Shown here in pieces: positions 1-7,486 of a stretch of DNA of 62,563 nucleotides (the first letter of the stretch is position 1; every line of letters begins with the position of its first letter). Both the position numbers and the translations under genes were made by a program. This stretch comes from an uncultured Bacteroidales bacterium. GTDB taxonomy: Bacteria; Bacteroidota; Bacteroidia; Bacteroidales; Paludibacteraceae. The notes below the pieces were generated by a model. That model searched no databases and was not told the DNA's origin. It saw only the letters and a list, made by a program, of their open reading frames with translations. Where the stretch lies: NCBI GenBank assembly GCA_946187555.1, contig CAMHQP010000003.1, forward strand, positions 1 to 62,563, read 5' to 3'.

Positions 1-474
1 CTGTTGATCCCGTTCTTCCTCAAGAAATTCGGTATCAAGAACGTGATGCTGCTCGCTATGTTTGCTTGGGTGCTCCGTTTCGCCTTCTTCGGCATGGGTA
101 ATCCGGGTATGCCGGGCGTGCTGTTGTTCGTGCTCAGTTGCGTGGTTTACGGCTTTGCCTTTGACTTCTTTAATATCTCCGGTGCGCTGTATGTCGATCA
201 GGAGACCGATCCGTCGATGCGCTCGAGTGCTCAGGGTCTGTTCATGGTGATGACCAACGGTATCGGTGCTACTATCGGTACTTTGGCTGCGCAAGCTATC
301 GTGAACAAGAACGTCTATGCACTTCCGGCAGATGCTCCGTTTGCGGATGTATGGGCTGGCTGGCAAGCAAGCTGGTACACTTTTGCTGCCTTTGCATTGG
401 CAGTAGCCATCCTCTTCTGGATCTTCTTCCCGAAGACAGAGGCAAAAAAAGAGATCAATACCGAGAAGATATAA
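1..474 (+). CDS. Nucleoside:H+ symporter (NupG/XapB-type MFS), 3' part
   Basis: This is the C-terminal part of a membrane permease whose beginning lies outside the window; the frame is open from base 1. The visible stretch of about 157 residues has hydrophobic helices separated by short loops, and a motif around YVDQETDPSMRSSAQGLF. That motif resembles the C-terminal half of the nucleoside permease family (NupG/XapB), which imports nucleosides with protons across the inner membrane. It ends in a basic and acidic cytoplasmic tail. The next gene starts one base after the stop, so the two are probably cotranscribed. The family assignment is fairly secure; substrate preference cannot be read from this fragment. 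Confidence 0.8.
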   Translation: MLIPFFLKKFGIKNVMLLAMFAWVLRFAFFGMGNPGMPGVLLFVLSCVVYGFAFDFFNISGALYVDQETDPSMRSSAQGLFMVMTNGIGATIGTLAAQAIVNKNVYALPADAPFADVWAGWQASWYTFAAFALAVAILFWIFFPKTEAKKEINTEKI

Positions 475-475
475 G

Positions 476-1141
476 GTGTATAAGAAAGAACTTCGATATT
501 ATTTCTCCACGCCGATAGCGTACATCGTCATCGGATTGTACCTCTTGGCGATAAGTCTCTTCCTTTGGGTGATTCCGGGTCAATGGAATATCATTGACTC
601 GGGATACGCCCAAGTGGACGGACTCTTTCAGTTGAGCCCGTGGCTCTTTATGCTCCTCTGCCCTGCCCTGACGATGCGTCTGCTGTCCGAAGAGCGGCAG
701 AGTGGTATATGGGACTTGATACGCACGAAACCTATCTCACTAAGCCGCATCATGCTCGGCAAGTATTTCGCTGCGTGGACACTCGTACTGATAGGCCTGT
801 TGCCGTGCTTTGTGCATTATTTTGTGGTAGCGTACATGGCTGAACCGATGGGCAATCTGGACAGCGGAGCGTTCATGGGGTCATTCATCGGCCTCATCCT
901 CTTGAGCGGTACATTCATGGCCGTTGGCCTGCTCTGCGCCACATTCAGCAAGAGCCAGATCGTGTGCTTCATTGCAGGCGCTTTGGCTTGTTTTATCCTT
1001 TACTGGGTACTTCTGCAGGATCACTACTCCGCCCTCTCGCGCGGCGTGATCGATCTGCGTGACGTAGCCGTCTTCGTTTCGGTGGCAGTAGTTGCCATCG
1101 TCCTTTCTATAGTCGTCATCGATAAACTGACCCGCAAATGA
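476..1141 (+). CDS. gldF: GldF-like ABC-2 transporter permease
   Basis: The gene encodes a 221-residue integral membrane protein with about six hydrophobic segments. Its N-terminus (MYKKELRYYFSTPIAYIV) and the block LLSEERQSGIWDLIRTKPIS are typical of GldF, the permease of the GldAFG ABC transporter linked to gliding in Flavobacterium and retained in many non-gliding Bacteroidota. It starts with GTG one base after the permease stop and overlaps the next gene by ATGA. The usual partner gldG does not follow, and no gldA ATPase is in the window, so it is an orphan here. What it transports is unknown. An ABC-2 permease of another subgroup is the alternative. Confidence 0.75.
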   Translation: MYKKELRYYFSTPIAYIVIGLYLLAISLFLWVIPGQWNIIDSGYAQVDGLFQLSPWLFMLLCPALTMRLLSEERQSGIWDLIRTKPISLSRIMLGKYFAAWTLVLIGLLPCFVHYFVVAYMAEPMGNLDSGAFMGSFIGLILLSGTFMAVGLLCATFSKSQIVCFIAGALACFILYWVLLQDHYSALSRGVIDLRDVAVFVSVAVVAIVLSIVVIDKLTRK

Positions 1142-1674
1142 CACGTATCGGCGTTCTGAGTGATACCCACGGGTTGTTGGACAAACGCGTCTTCGAGCAT
1201 TTCAAAGATGTCGATGAGATCTGGCATGCCGGCGATATAGGCTCAGAGGACGTCTTACGTCGTTTACGTGAGTTCAAACCCACCCGCGCCGTATTCGGGA
1301 ATATGGACTCGGGCGATGTACGGTACAGCCTGAGTGAGTTTTACCGCTTTAAGGTAGAAGATGTCAATGTGCTGATGACGCATATAGGCGGTTACCCGGG
1401 GCATTATAACCCATGGCTCATTCCGTGGTTTAAGAAAAGTCTGGAAGCAAAAATGACCAATGACCAATCACAAATAAACAATGTCATCGATCTGTTCGTT
1501 TGCGGGCATAGTCATATATTAAAGGTACAATACGACTCGCAGTTTAAGTTCCTGACCATGAACCCCGGCGCAGCCGGTAAACAAGGTTGGCAACCCTGCC
1601 AGACTCTCCTTCGTTTTACCATCGATGGAAGCAAAATAGACAACCTCGAAGTGATCGAACTGGAGCGTTTATAA
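1138..1674 (+). CDS. YfcE/MJ0936-type metallophosphoesterase
   Basis: This 178-residue protein belongs to the calcineurin-like phosphoesterases. The metal ligands are visible in order: DTHG near residue 9, the GD of HAGDIG, GNMD, a central HIG, and the VCGHSH motif near residue 122, followed by NPGA. Family members hydrolyse phosphodiesters with two divalent metals in the cytoplasm; the physiological substrate is usually unknown. It overlaps the gldF-like stop by 4 nt (ATGA). Residues of about 106-115 (KMTNDQSQIN) are encoded by a degenerate heptamer array (1453-1480), lie just before the VCGHSH strand and look like an expanded loop. A structured RNA with its own promoter follows. Confidence 0.88.
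   Translation: MTRIGVLSDTHGLLDKRVFEHFKDVDEIWHAGDIGSEDVLRRLREFKPTRAVFGNMDSGDVRYSLSEFYRFKVEDVNVLMTHIGGYPGHYNPWLIPWFKKSLEAKMTNDQSQINNVIDLFVCGHSHILKVQYDSQFKFLTMNPGAAGKQGWQPCQTLLRFTIDGSKIDNLEVIELERL
1453..1480 (+). repeat. Heptamer array (ATGACCA-type), four degenerate units, in CDS
   Basis: Four 7-nt units (ATGACCA twice, then ATCACAA and ATAAACA) lie inside the phosphoesterase gene. They encode MTNDQSQIN, a low-complexity stretch. It is one of a set of 7-8 nt tandem arrays in this window. Confidence 0.6.
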
Positions 1675-1736
1675 CAAAAAATATGCATTTTGCAAAGTGA
1701 ATATAGCAAAATATGTTCAAAAACATAAAAAAAAAT

Positions 1737-1767
1737 TTGCATATATTAAAAAAAAGCAGTACCTTTG
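1737..1767 (+). promoter_or_regulatory. Bacteroidota promoter of the structured RNA
   Basis: TTG at 1737-1739 is followed by a 20-nt A-rich spacer and TACCTTTG at 1760-1767, then CAC. The layout matches the shared consensus of this window. Transcription should start near 1771-1775. No gene start follows on the plus strand for more than 270 nt, so the transcript is the noncoding RNA below. Confidence 0.85.
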
Positions 1768-1769
1768 CA

Positions 1770-2016
1770 CCGGTTTTTAATCAAGGACGTTTGAGTCCGA
1801 GAAAAATCGCCACATTAGCGGATTTAAGAAAGAGTTCTAAATCCCATTAAAAAGACCAATCTTTTTTGTACCTTAAATAAACAGACTAATACCTTAGAAA
1901 AACAGGCGTCGCGACGACGACTGTTTTCGCTTTCTTAAAAGAAAGAATGGTATTAAACTGACATCTTAACTACAATAAATCCCGCCTACTCTTTCGAGGG
2001 GCGGGATTTATTTTCT
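1770..2016 (+). ncRNA. Candidate structured noncoding RNA, class unassigned
   Basis: A consensus promoter and a strong terminator bracket about 240 nt with no credible reading frame. Several helices can be paired by eye: GGAC/GTCC (1785-1798), AAATCGC/GCG-ATTT (1804-1825), AAAAAGA/TCTTTTT (1849-1866), and a branched domain closed by AATACC/GGTATT (1888-1893 with 1949-1954) that holds AAAACAG/CTGTTTT (1899-1927) and CTTTC/GAAAG (1930-1945). The 5' end (TTTAAT, 1776-1781) could instead pair with ATTAAA (1952-1957), closing the whole molecule. It lacks tmRNA and RNase P hallmarks. A 6S-like RNA is possible from its size and closing stem, but I cannot confirm that. Confidence 0.65.
1976..2016. 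terminator. Bidirectional Rho-independent terminator
   Basis: An 11-bp perfect stem (1976-1986 with 2000-2010) encloses an inner CTC/GAG hairpin. On the plus strand a T-rich run (2008-2014) follows, ending the structured RNA. On the minus strand the outer bases read TTTATT, so it can also stop the dcp operon arriving from the other side. A separate 6-bp palindrome (CTAGGA, AG, TCCTAG at 2015-2028) lies next to it. Confidence 0.85.
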
Positions 2017-2044
2017 AGGAAGTCCTAGGTCTGCCTATGTAATC

Positions 2045-4192
2045 CTATTTGATCTCCTGTGCTTTGATACCATCTCTTTCGAGGAGCGCGTTGATGGTCG
2101 GTTCACCACCACGGAAGCGTTTGTACAGATCCATCGCTTTCTCTGTACCACCCTTCTCCAGGATGTTCTCACGGAAACGTTTAGCAGCTTTCTTATCGAA
2201 GATCGTACCGTTCTTCTTCTGTTGTGCAGCCTTGAAGACAGAGAACGCATCAGCATCGAGCAGTTCAGACCACTTATAGCTGTAGTAACCGGCTGCGTAA
2301 CCACCGCTGAAGATATGCGTGAACGCGCAGCACATCTGCGTACCCGGTACGTTTGGAAGCACTTGTACCTGCTCCATTGCCTTGTCGCTGAAACGAACGA
2401 CAGACTCAAGCGTACCAATAGTCTCGTTCACCTCAAACGGTTGTTCCAAGGTATGCCACGACATATCGAGGTAACCGAAGCTGAGCTGACGTGCACAGGC
2501 ATATGCGGCCATATAGGTCTGCGATGCATGCATCTTGTCGAGCAATGCTTGCGGCAGTGCCTCTCCGGTCTCATAATGCTTCGCGAAGGTATCGAGGAAC
2601 TCTTTCTCGTCAATGAAGTTCTCATTGAATTGCGAGGGCAGTTCTACGAAATCACGCGGCACATTCGTTCCGCTTTGCGAAGCGTACTGACAGCGCGTCA
2701 ACATACCATGCAGGCCATGACCGAACTCGTGCAGGAAAGTGCGTACCTCATTGTAGGTGAAGAGCGCCGGTTTGTCTGCGGTAGGACGAGTGAAATTCAT
2801 CACGTTCACGATATGCGGACGATGATCCTTGCCATGCTCGATATACTGCGGTTGGAAATCATTCATCCATGCACCGCCACGCTTACCATCCCGCGGGTGA
2901 AAGTCTGCATAGTAAACAGCGAGGAACTTACCTTTCTCGTCAAACACCTCGTAAGCCGTTACTTCGGGATGATAAACCTGAATGTTCTTGTTCTCTTTGA
3001 ACTTGATACCATAGAGTTTCTCTGCGAGACCGAATACACCTTTCTTTACGCTCTCCAACTCAAAATACGGCTTCAAGTCATCGTCCGAGATATCGAATTT
3101 CTCTTTCTTGAGTTTCTTGCTGTAGTAGCTGAAGTCCCAAGGTTGGATATGTGCGGCATAGAGACCGTGTGCATGAGCGTAGTCCTCTACTTCCTGTACC
3201 TCTGCTTTAGCAGCGGGCATATAAGCGTCACGCAGCTGATCCAAGAGACGATAGACGTTCTCCGGGGTCTCTGCCATGGTCTTATAGAGCGATTTCTCGG
3301 CGTAGGTCTTCTTGCCGAACAGTTTGGCAAGCGCCAGACGGGTATTGACGATCTCCACAATGAGACCGGTGTTGTCGAACTCACCGCCTACGCACTTTCC
3401 GGCATTCGCCATGTAGAGTTCACGACGGATATCGCGGTTGTCCAGATCCATCATCACAGGGATAGTGGTGGTCGGCTTGAGATTAAGCAACCAACCCTCG
3501 AGTCCTTTCTTCTCTGCATTATCACGCAGCACAGACTTCGTGTCGTCATTCAGACCTGCCAACAATGCCTCGTCGGTAATAAGCATCGACCATGCATTCG
3601 TTGCCTTGAGCACGTTCTGTCCGTATTGAAGGGTCAGTTGGCTCAGTTTGGCAGTCAGTTGACGATATTGCTCTTTCTCTTCGGGGTTGAGGTTCGCGCC
3701 GTTATTGGCAAACGACTCATAGATATCCTCGAGCAGTTTATATTGCGCTTTGTTCAGTTTGAGTTTGTCGCGCTGCTCATACACCGCTTTGATACGTTGG
3801 AAGAGACCTTCATTGAGACGAATGGTCGAAGAGTATTCAGAGAGTTTCGGACTCAACTCCATCTCGATCTGTTGGAGCGTGTCGTTGGTCTCCGCGCTCG
3901 TGAGGTTATAGAAACAACCTGCCACGATAGAGAGCATTTCTCCGGATTTCTCGTAAGCCTCGATAGTGTTGGCAAAAGTCGGTGCCGCAGGGTTGTTCAC
4001 GATGTCATCGATCTCCTGCAACCCTTGCTTCATTGCCTCTTCAAAAGCCGGCATGTAATGCTCCGCATGAATCTCATTGAACGGATACGTGCCGTGCGGC
4101 GTTTTCCAGTTCTTATAGTCAAAGAACGGATTCGTAGCAGCCGTCGCTGCCAATACAGTGGTGGCTAAAGCCATAGTTAGGAATTTACGCAT
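2045..4192 (-). CDS. dcp: M3 family peptidyl-dipeptidase / oligopeptidase
   Basis: This is a zinc metallopeptidase of 715 residues, the normal length for peptidyl-dipeptidase Dcp or oligopeptidase A, which trim short peptides. The zinc motif HEFGH is at about residues 488-492 within FLHEFGHGLHGML, and downstream blocks such as FSGGYAAGYYSYKWSE match the M3 substrate-binding region. The first 20 residues look like a signal peptide, so it probably works in the periplasm. It is the last gene of the minus-strand operon; 27 nt of heptamer-like repeat separate it from the T9SS cargo gene, and a bidirectional terminator follows. A long open frame on the opposite strand (2222-4168) is a codon-usage shadow. 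Confidence 0.93.
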   Translation of the reverse strand: MRKFLTMALATTVLAATAATNPFFDYKNWKTPHGTYPFNEIHAEHYMPAFEEAMKQGLQEIDDIVNNPAAPTFANTIEAYEKSGEMLSIVAGCFYNLTSAETNDTLQQIEMELSPKLSEYSSTIRLNEGLFQRIKAVYEQRDKLKLNKAQYKLLEDIYESFANNGANLNPEEKEQYRQLTAKLSQLTLQYGQNVLKATNAWSMLITDEALLAGLNDDTKSVLRDNAEKKGLEGWLLNLKPTTTIPVMMDLDNRDIRRELYMANAGKCVGGEFDNTGLIVEIVNTRLALAKLFGKKTYAEKSLYKTMAETPENVYRLLDQLRDAYMPAAKAEVQEVEDYAHAHGLYAAHIQPWDFSYYSKKLKKEKFDISDDDLKPYFELESVKKGVFGLAEKLYGIKFKENKNIQVYHPEVTAYEVFDEKGKFLAVYYADFHPRDGKRGGAWMNDFQPQYIEHGKDHRPHIVNVMNFTRPTADKPALFTYNEVRTFLHEFGHGLHGMLTRCQYASQSGTNVPRDFVELPSQFNENFIDEKEFLDTFAKHYETGEALPQALLDKMHASQTYMAAYACARQLSFGYLDMSWHTLEQPFEVNETIGTLESVVRFSDKAMEQVQVLPNVPGTQMCCAFTHIFSGGYAAGYYSYKWSELLDADAFSVFKAAQQKKNGTIFDKKAAKRFRENILEKGGTEKAMDLYKRFRGGEPTINALLERDGIKAQEIK

Positions 4193-4224
4193 TTATAATT
4201 TTGATTTATGATTTGCAATTTACT
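4191..4224 (-). repeat. AT-rich heptamer array spanning the cargo-protein/dcp junction
   Basis: Read on the plus strand the units are ATTTATA, ATTTTG, ATTTATG, ATTTGCA and ATTTACT (one unit is 6 nt). On the coding strand the array supplies the TAA stop of the upstream gene (4220-4222), fills the whole intergenic gap and ends on the dcp ATG. Confidence 0.55.
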
Positions 4225-5470
4225 TGTGTCCTCGCAACAGGTTGATATCTCCGGATAATTGATAGACACCGATGATCGATTGGTCTGCCTTGTTTTTCTT
4301 CTTGTTATACGAGATCTTGGACATGTACCCTGCATTTTTGGGAGCGTCGGTTCCCAACGCACGGATCACATAGAAATAGGCTCCCTCAGCCGCAGGGCGA
4401 CCGTTAATCGTTCCATCCCACCCTTTCTCGGGATCTGTCCAATCATAGACCAGTTTGCCCCAGCGGTTATACACCCAACAATGGAACTCTTTGATGGAGC
4501 GGTAGGCCACACGGAACTCATCGTTCTTGCCGTCTCCGTTGGGCGTAAACACATTCGGCACACGCAGATAGGACTCGGAGATATTGATGATCTTCTCCAT
4601 CGAGTCGCAGGTACAGTACTCGTTATTGACCTTCCCTACCACGCGATAGGATCCCGGTTCTGTGAACGCATAGCGGATATCCTTGTCGCGCCGCGTCATG
4701 ATTCGTTCGGAGGATTTGTATATCGACCATTGGTAATAACGTGCCGCAGGTGTCGGATTCGAGTAGAAAGCAACTTCCAAGATTCCGCTGTAGGAGTTAC
4801 CATCCGTTAGTTGTTGTTCGGACGGACGATCTAACTCATTCTTGGCATCGCGTGCAGTAGCCGAAGCGACCAGTTCCATCTTCACGGCCTTGATACTATC
4901 CAAGGGCACGGTCACTTCCACACAGGCGGAATCCAAGCCCAGCGCCTGACGAATACTGTCGTCATAACAAAGCCGGAAAGTCGTTTCCCCGTATATCGCT
5001 TCATTCAGATAGATCGTGTTGGACAATTTGCCTTCTTTACGCGCCGCCGAGTCTGCCCACGCTTCGGTGTTCCAAGCGAGCGCATTATAAGATAAGGAAT
5101 ACGTGTGCGCGCGTGAGAGGAAGTCATCGACACCCGTCACATGCAGGATCGTGTTGTCACAACGCGTCTCCACCGTATAGGACAACGAGTCAAGTTCCTG
5201 GTACTTCATCGCGATGAAACGACTGTTCCCTACCCGATAGATGCCGTCGTCCGGATATATCTCATCGGTGTTGGAAGCGATACGTCTGCCGTCCTCCGTG
5301 TACCAATCGACTGCCCCGCGCGTAGAACGCAGATGTACCTCGTCTCGGAAAACAAAGATCGTATCTCGTCCTCTAACGACCTGCGTCGCTGCACCTACGC
5401 ATACCACATCGGCAGCGTAGGACACAACGGCACAAAGCGTCAGCATTATGGTCAATAAGCGCTTGATCAT
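4220..5470 (-). CDS. Secreted protein with T9SS type B sorting domain (CHU_C-like)
   Basis: This 416-residue protein starts with a signal peptide (MIKRLLTIMLTLCAVVSYA). Its last 90 or so residues form the gliding-motility-associated C-terminal domain: VPNVFTPNGDGKNDEF, then VYNRWGKLVYDW, GWDG and EGAYFYVI. In Bacteroidota this domain directs cargo through the type IX secretion system to the cell surface. The region of about residues 20-300 has beta-rich Ig/PKD-like character (for example EPGSYRVVGKVNNEYC) and no catalytic motif I recognise. The ATG overlaps the serA stop (ATGA), so a surface protein is translationally coupled to serine biosynthesis. Its function is unknown beyond export. Confidence 0.85.
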   Translation of the reverse strand: MIKRLLTIMLTLCAVVSYAADVVCVGAATQVVRGRDTIFVFRDEVHLRSTRGAVDWYTEDGRRIASNTDEIYPDDGIYRVGNSRFIAMKYQELDSLSYTVETRCDNTILHVTGVDDFLSRAHTYSLSYNALAWNTEAWADSAARKEGKLSNTIYLNEAIYGETTFRLCYDDSIRQALGLDSACVEVTVPLDSIKAVKMELVASATARDAKNELDRPSEQQLTDGNSYSGILEVAFYSNPTPAARYYQWSIYKSSERIMTRRDKDIRYAFTEPGSYRVVGKVNNEYCTCDSMEKIINISESYLRVPNVFTPNGDGKNDEFRVAYRSIKEFHCWVYNRWGKLVYDWTDPEKGWDGTINGRPAAEGAYFYVIRALGTDAPKNAGYMSKISYNKKKNKADQSIIGVYQLSGDINLLRGHK

Positions 5471-6387
5471 TTATTTACTTGGAAGCGTGTATTGCCATTT
5501 TGGATGAAGTCCACGATCTGTTTAGCAGCGGCTATACCGGCATTGATATTGGCCTCTGCCGTCTGCGCACCCATCTTTTTGGGTGTTGCGAAGTAGCGCC
5601 CCTCAAAGAGTGTGCGGAACTTCGCATCAGCAACGGGCATAATATCCGTCATGTACTTGAGGTCAGCACGCTCTTGCATAAGAGCGATCAGACCTTCTTC
5701 ATCGATCACCTCTTTGCGGGCGGTGTTCACGAGGATACCGCCTTTCGGCATGAGGTTCACGAGATCGTGGTTGATACTGTTCTTGGTCTCTGCAGTAGCA
5801 GGGATGTGGAGACTTACGATGTCGCAGGTCTTATAGAGTTCCTCTGCGCTATGCAACGGCTTCACGTTAGCAGCTACCATCGCCTCATCCGGGCAGTATG
5901 CGTCATACGCATAAACCTCCATTCCGAAGCCCTGCGCGATGCGAGCTACGTTACGGCCTACATTACCGAAGGCATGAATACCAAGTTTCTTGCCCTTGAG
6001 TTCGGTACCCGACGTGCCGTTGTATAAGTTACGCACGGCATAAACCATCAGACCAAGTGCCAACTCAGCCACCGCGTTACTATTCTGACCCGGGGTGTTC
6101 ATTGCTACCACTTTGTGGGCAGTAGCTGCCTCGAGGTCGATGTTATCGTAACCTGCGCCGGCACGAACCACGATCTTCAGTTGCTTGGCTGCGTCCAATA
6201 CAGCAGCATCAACAATATCCGAACGGATAATGAGTGCGTCGGCATCTGCTACAGCCTCCAAGAGTTGGGCTTTATCCGTATATTTCTCGAGCAGCGCCAG
6301 TTCATATCCTGCGCCCTCTACCACTTCACGAATGCCGTCTACGGCTACTTTCGCGAACGGTTTTTCTGTTGCAACAAGTACTTTCAT
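5467..6387 (-). CDS. serA: D-3-phosphoglycerate dehydrogenase
   Basis: It oxidises 3-phosphoglycerate to 3-phosphohydroxypyruvate, the first step of serine synthesis. The 306-residue form lacks the C-terminal regulatory ACT domain, as usual in Bacteroidota. I place the start at the ATG at 6387 (MKVLVATEKP), one base after the serC stop, rather than at an upstream in-frame codon. The nucleotide-binding loop GIHAFGNVGRNVA, the RKEVIDEEGL block with the catalytic Arg, and MTDIMPV are visible. The usual catalytic His region reads PKKMGAQTAEANINAG, with Lys-Met where many homologues have His-Ile. serC lies directly upstream. Confidence 0.93.
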   Translation of the reverse strand: MKVLVATEKPFAKVAVDGIREVVEGAGYELALLEKYTDKAQLLEAVADADALIIRSDIVDAAVLDAAKQLKIVVRAGAGYDNIDLEAATAHKVVAMNTPGQNSNAVAELALGLMVYAVRNLYNGTSGTELKGKKLGIHAFGNVGRNVARIAQGFGMEVYAYDAYCPDEAMVAANVKPLHSAEELYKTCDIVSLHIPATAETKNSINHDLVNLMPKGGILVNTARKEVIDEEGLIALMQERADLKYMTDIMPVADAKFRTLFEGRYFATPKKMGAQTAEANINAGIAAAKQIVDFIQNGNTRFQVNK

Positions 6388-6388
6388 T

Positions 6389-7468
6389 TTAGTGGAGCTT
6401 TTCGTATTCCTTAATACAATCAACCAGTGCCTGAACGCCTTCGAGATCCATCGCGTTGTAGCAGGAAGCGCGGAAACCGCCGACGAGACGGTGACCCTTG
6501 ATACCTACCATACCACGTTCGGTAGCGAACTTAAAGAAGTCATCTTGCAGTTCCTCGTAACCCGGTTTGAAGACGAAGCAGATGTTCATGCGGCTGCGAT
6601 CCTCTTTCTTCGAGATGGTCGGCATGAAGAGCTTCGACTCGTCGAGGCACTTATAGAGCAAGTCTGCTTTCGCTTTATTGCGCGCCTGAATCCATTTCAC
6701 ACCACCGTTTGCTTTGAGCCAACGGAGCGTCAGGACAGCCGTATAAACGGGCAGTACAGGAGGTGTATTGAACATAGAACCGCCATCAATATGCGTCTGG
6801 TAGTTAAGCATCGTCGGGATATAACGGCTAACCTTACCGAGGCACGACTCCTTGATGATGACGAAGGTCACACCTGCAGGTGCCAGGTTCTTTTGTGCAC
6901 CGCCGTAGATGATATCGTACTGGCTCACGTCGATCGGACGACTAAGGATGTCAGAGGACATATCCGCTACCAAAGGTACATTGCCTTTTTTGCGGTAGAT
7001 CTCAGCGAGTTTGTCATCGTTGATCTCGGTACCGAAGATGGTGTTGTTGGTCGTGATGTGGAAATAGTCGGCATCCTGCGGGATCTCGTAGTCCGTCGGG
7101 ATCGAATCCGTGCTGGCTGCTACTTCGACTGCCTCACCGAAGCCTTTGGCTTCCTTGAGTGCTTTCTTCGACCATACACCGGTGTTGAGGTACGCTGCTT
7201 TGTGCTCCAACAGGTTGAACGGAACCATGCAGAACTGCAGGCTTGCACCGCCACCGAGGAAGAGTACACGATACCCCTCGGGCACATTGAGTAACTCTTT
7301 CATCAAAGCTTCTGCCTCGTCCATGACGGGTTGGAAGTATTTGGCACGGTGGCTGATCTCCAGAACGGAAAGACCTTGTCCTTCAAACTCCAATACAGCA
7401 TCAGCTGTTTGTTTGATTACTTCTTGCGGCAGGATACTAGGTCCTGCGTTAAAGTTATACTTCTTCAT
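6389..7468 (-). CDS. serC: Phosphoserine aminotransferase
   Basis: This PLP enzyme of 359 residues transfers the amino group from glutamate to 3-phosphohydroxypyruvate, giving phosphoserine, the second step of serine synthesis. Family features are clear: [13 protein letters not shown] at the N-terminus, [11 protein letters not shown], the PLP-lysine region [14 protein letters not shown] near residue 193, and [16 protein letters not shown] at the C-terminus. It is followed after one base by serA, so steps one and two are encoded together. No serB phosphatase is in the window; the HAD protein at 13730 is not an obvious candidate. Confidence 0.95.
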   Translation of the reverse strand: MKKYNFNAGPSILPQEVIKQTADAVLEFEGQGLSVLEISHRAKYFQPVMDEAEALMKELLNVPEGYRVLFLGGGASLQFCMVPFNLLEHKAAYLNTGVWSKKALKEAKGFGEAVEVAASTDSIPTDYEIPQDADYFHITTNNTIFGTEINDDKLAEIYRKKGNVPLVADMSSDILSRPIDVSQYDIIYGGAQKNLAPAGVTFVIIKESCLGKVSRYIPTMLNYQTHIDGGSMFNTPPVLPVYTAVLTLRWLKANGGVKWIQARNKAKADLLYKCLDESKLFMPTISKKEDRSRMNICFVFKPGYEELQDDFFKFATERGMVGIKGHRLVGGFRASCYNAMDLEGVQALVDCIKEYEKLH

Positions 7469-7486
7469 ATGTTTGTGTGTTTATGG

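Noticed and set aside
1707..1735. Small hairpin TATGTT/AACATA followed by an A-run after the phosphoesterase gene
   Set aside because: On the plus strand no T-tract follows; on the minus strand it would be a terminator with no transcript reaching it past the strong terminator at 1976-2010.
2222..4168. 648-codon open frame on the plus strand opposite dcp
   Set aside because: It is an antisense shadow: dcp has full M3 motifs and normal length, while the opposite frame shows no recognisable domain and a composition expected from mirrored codon use.
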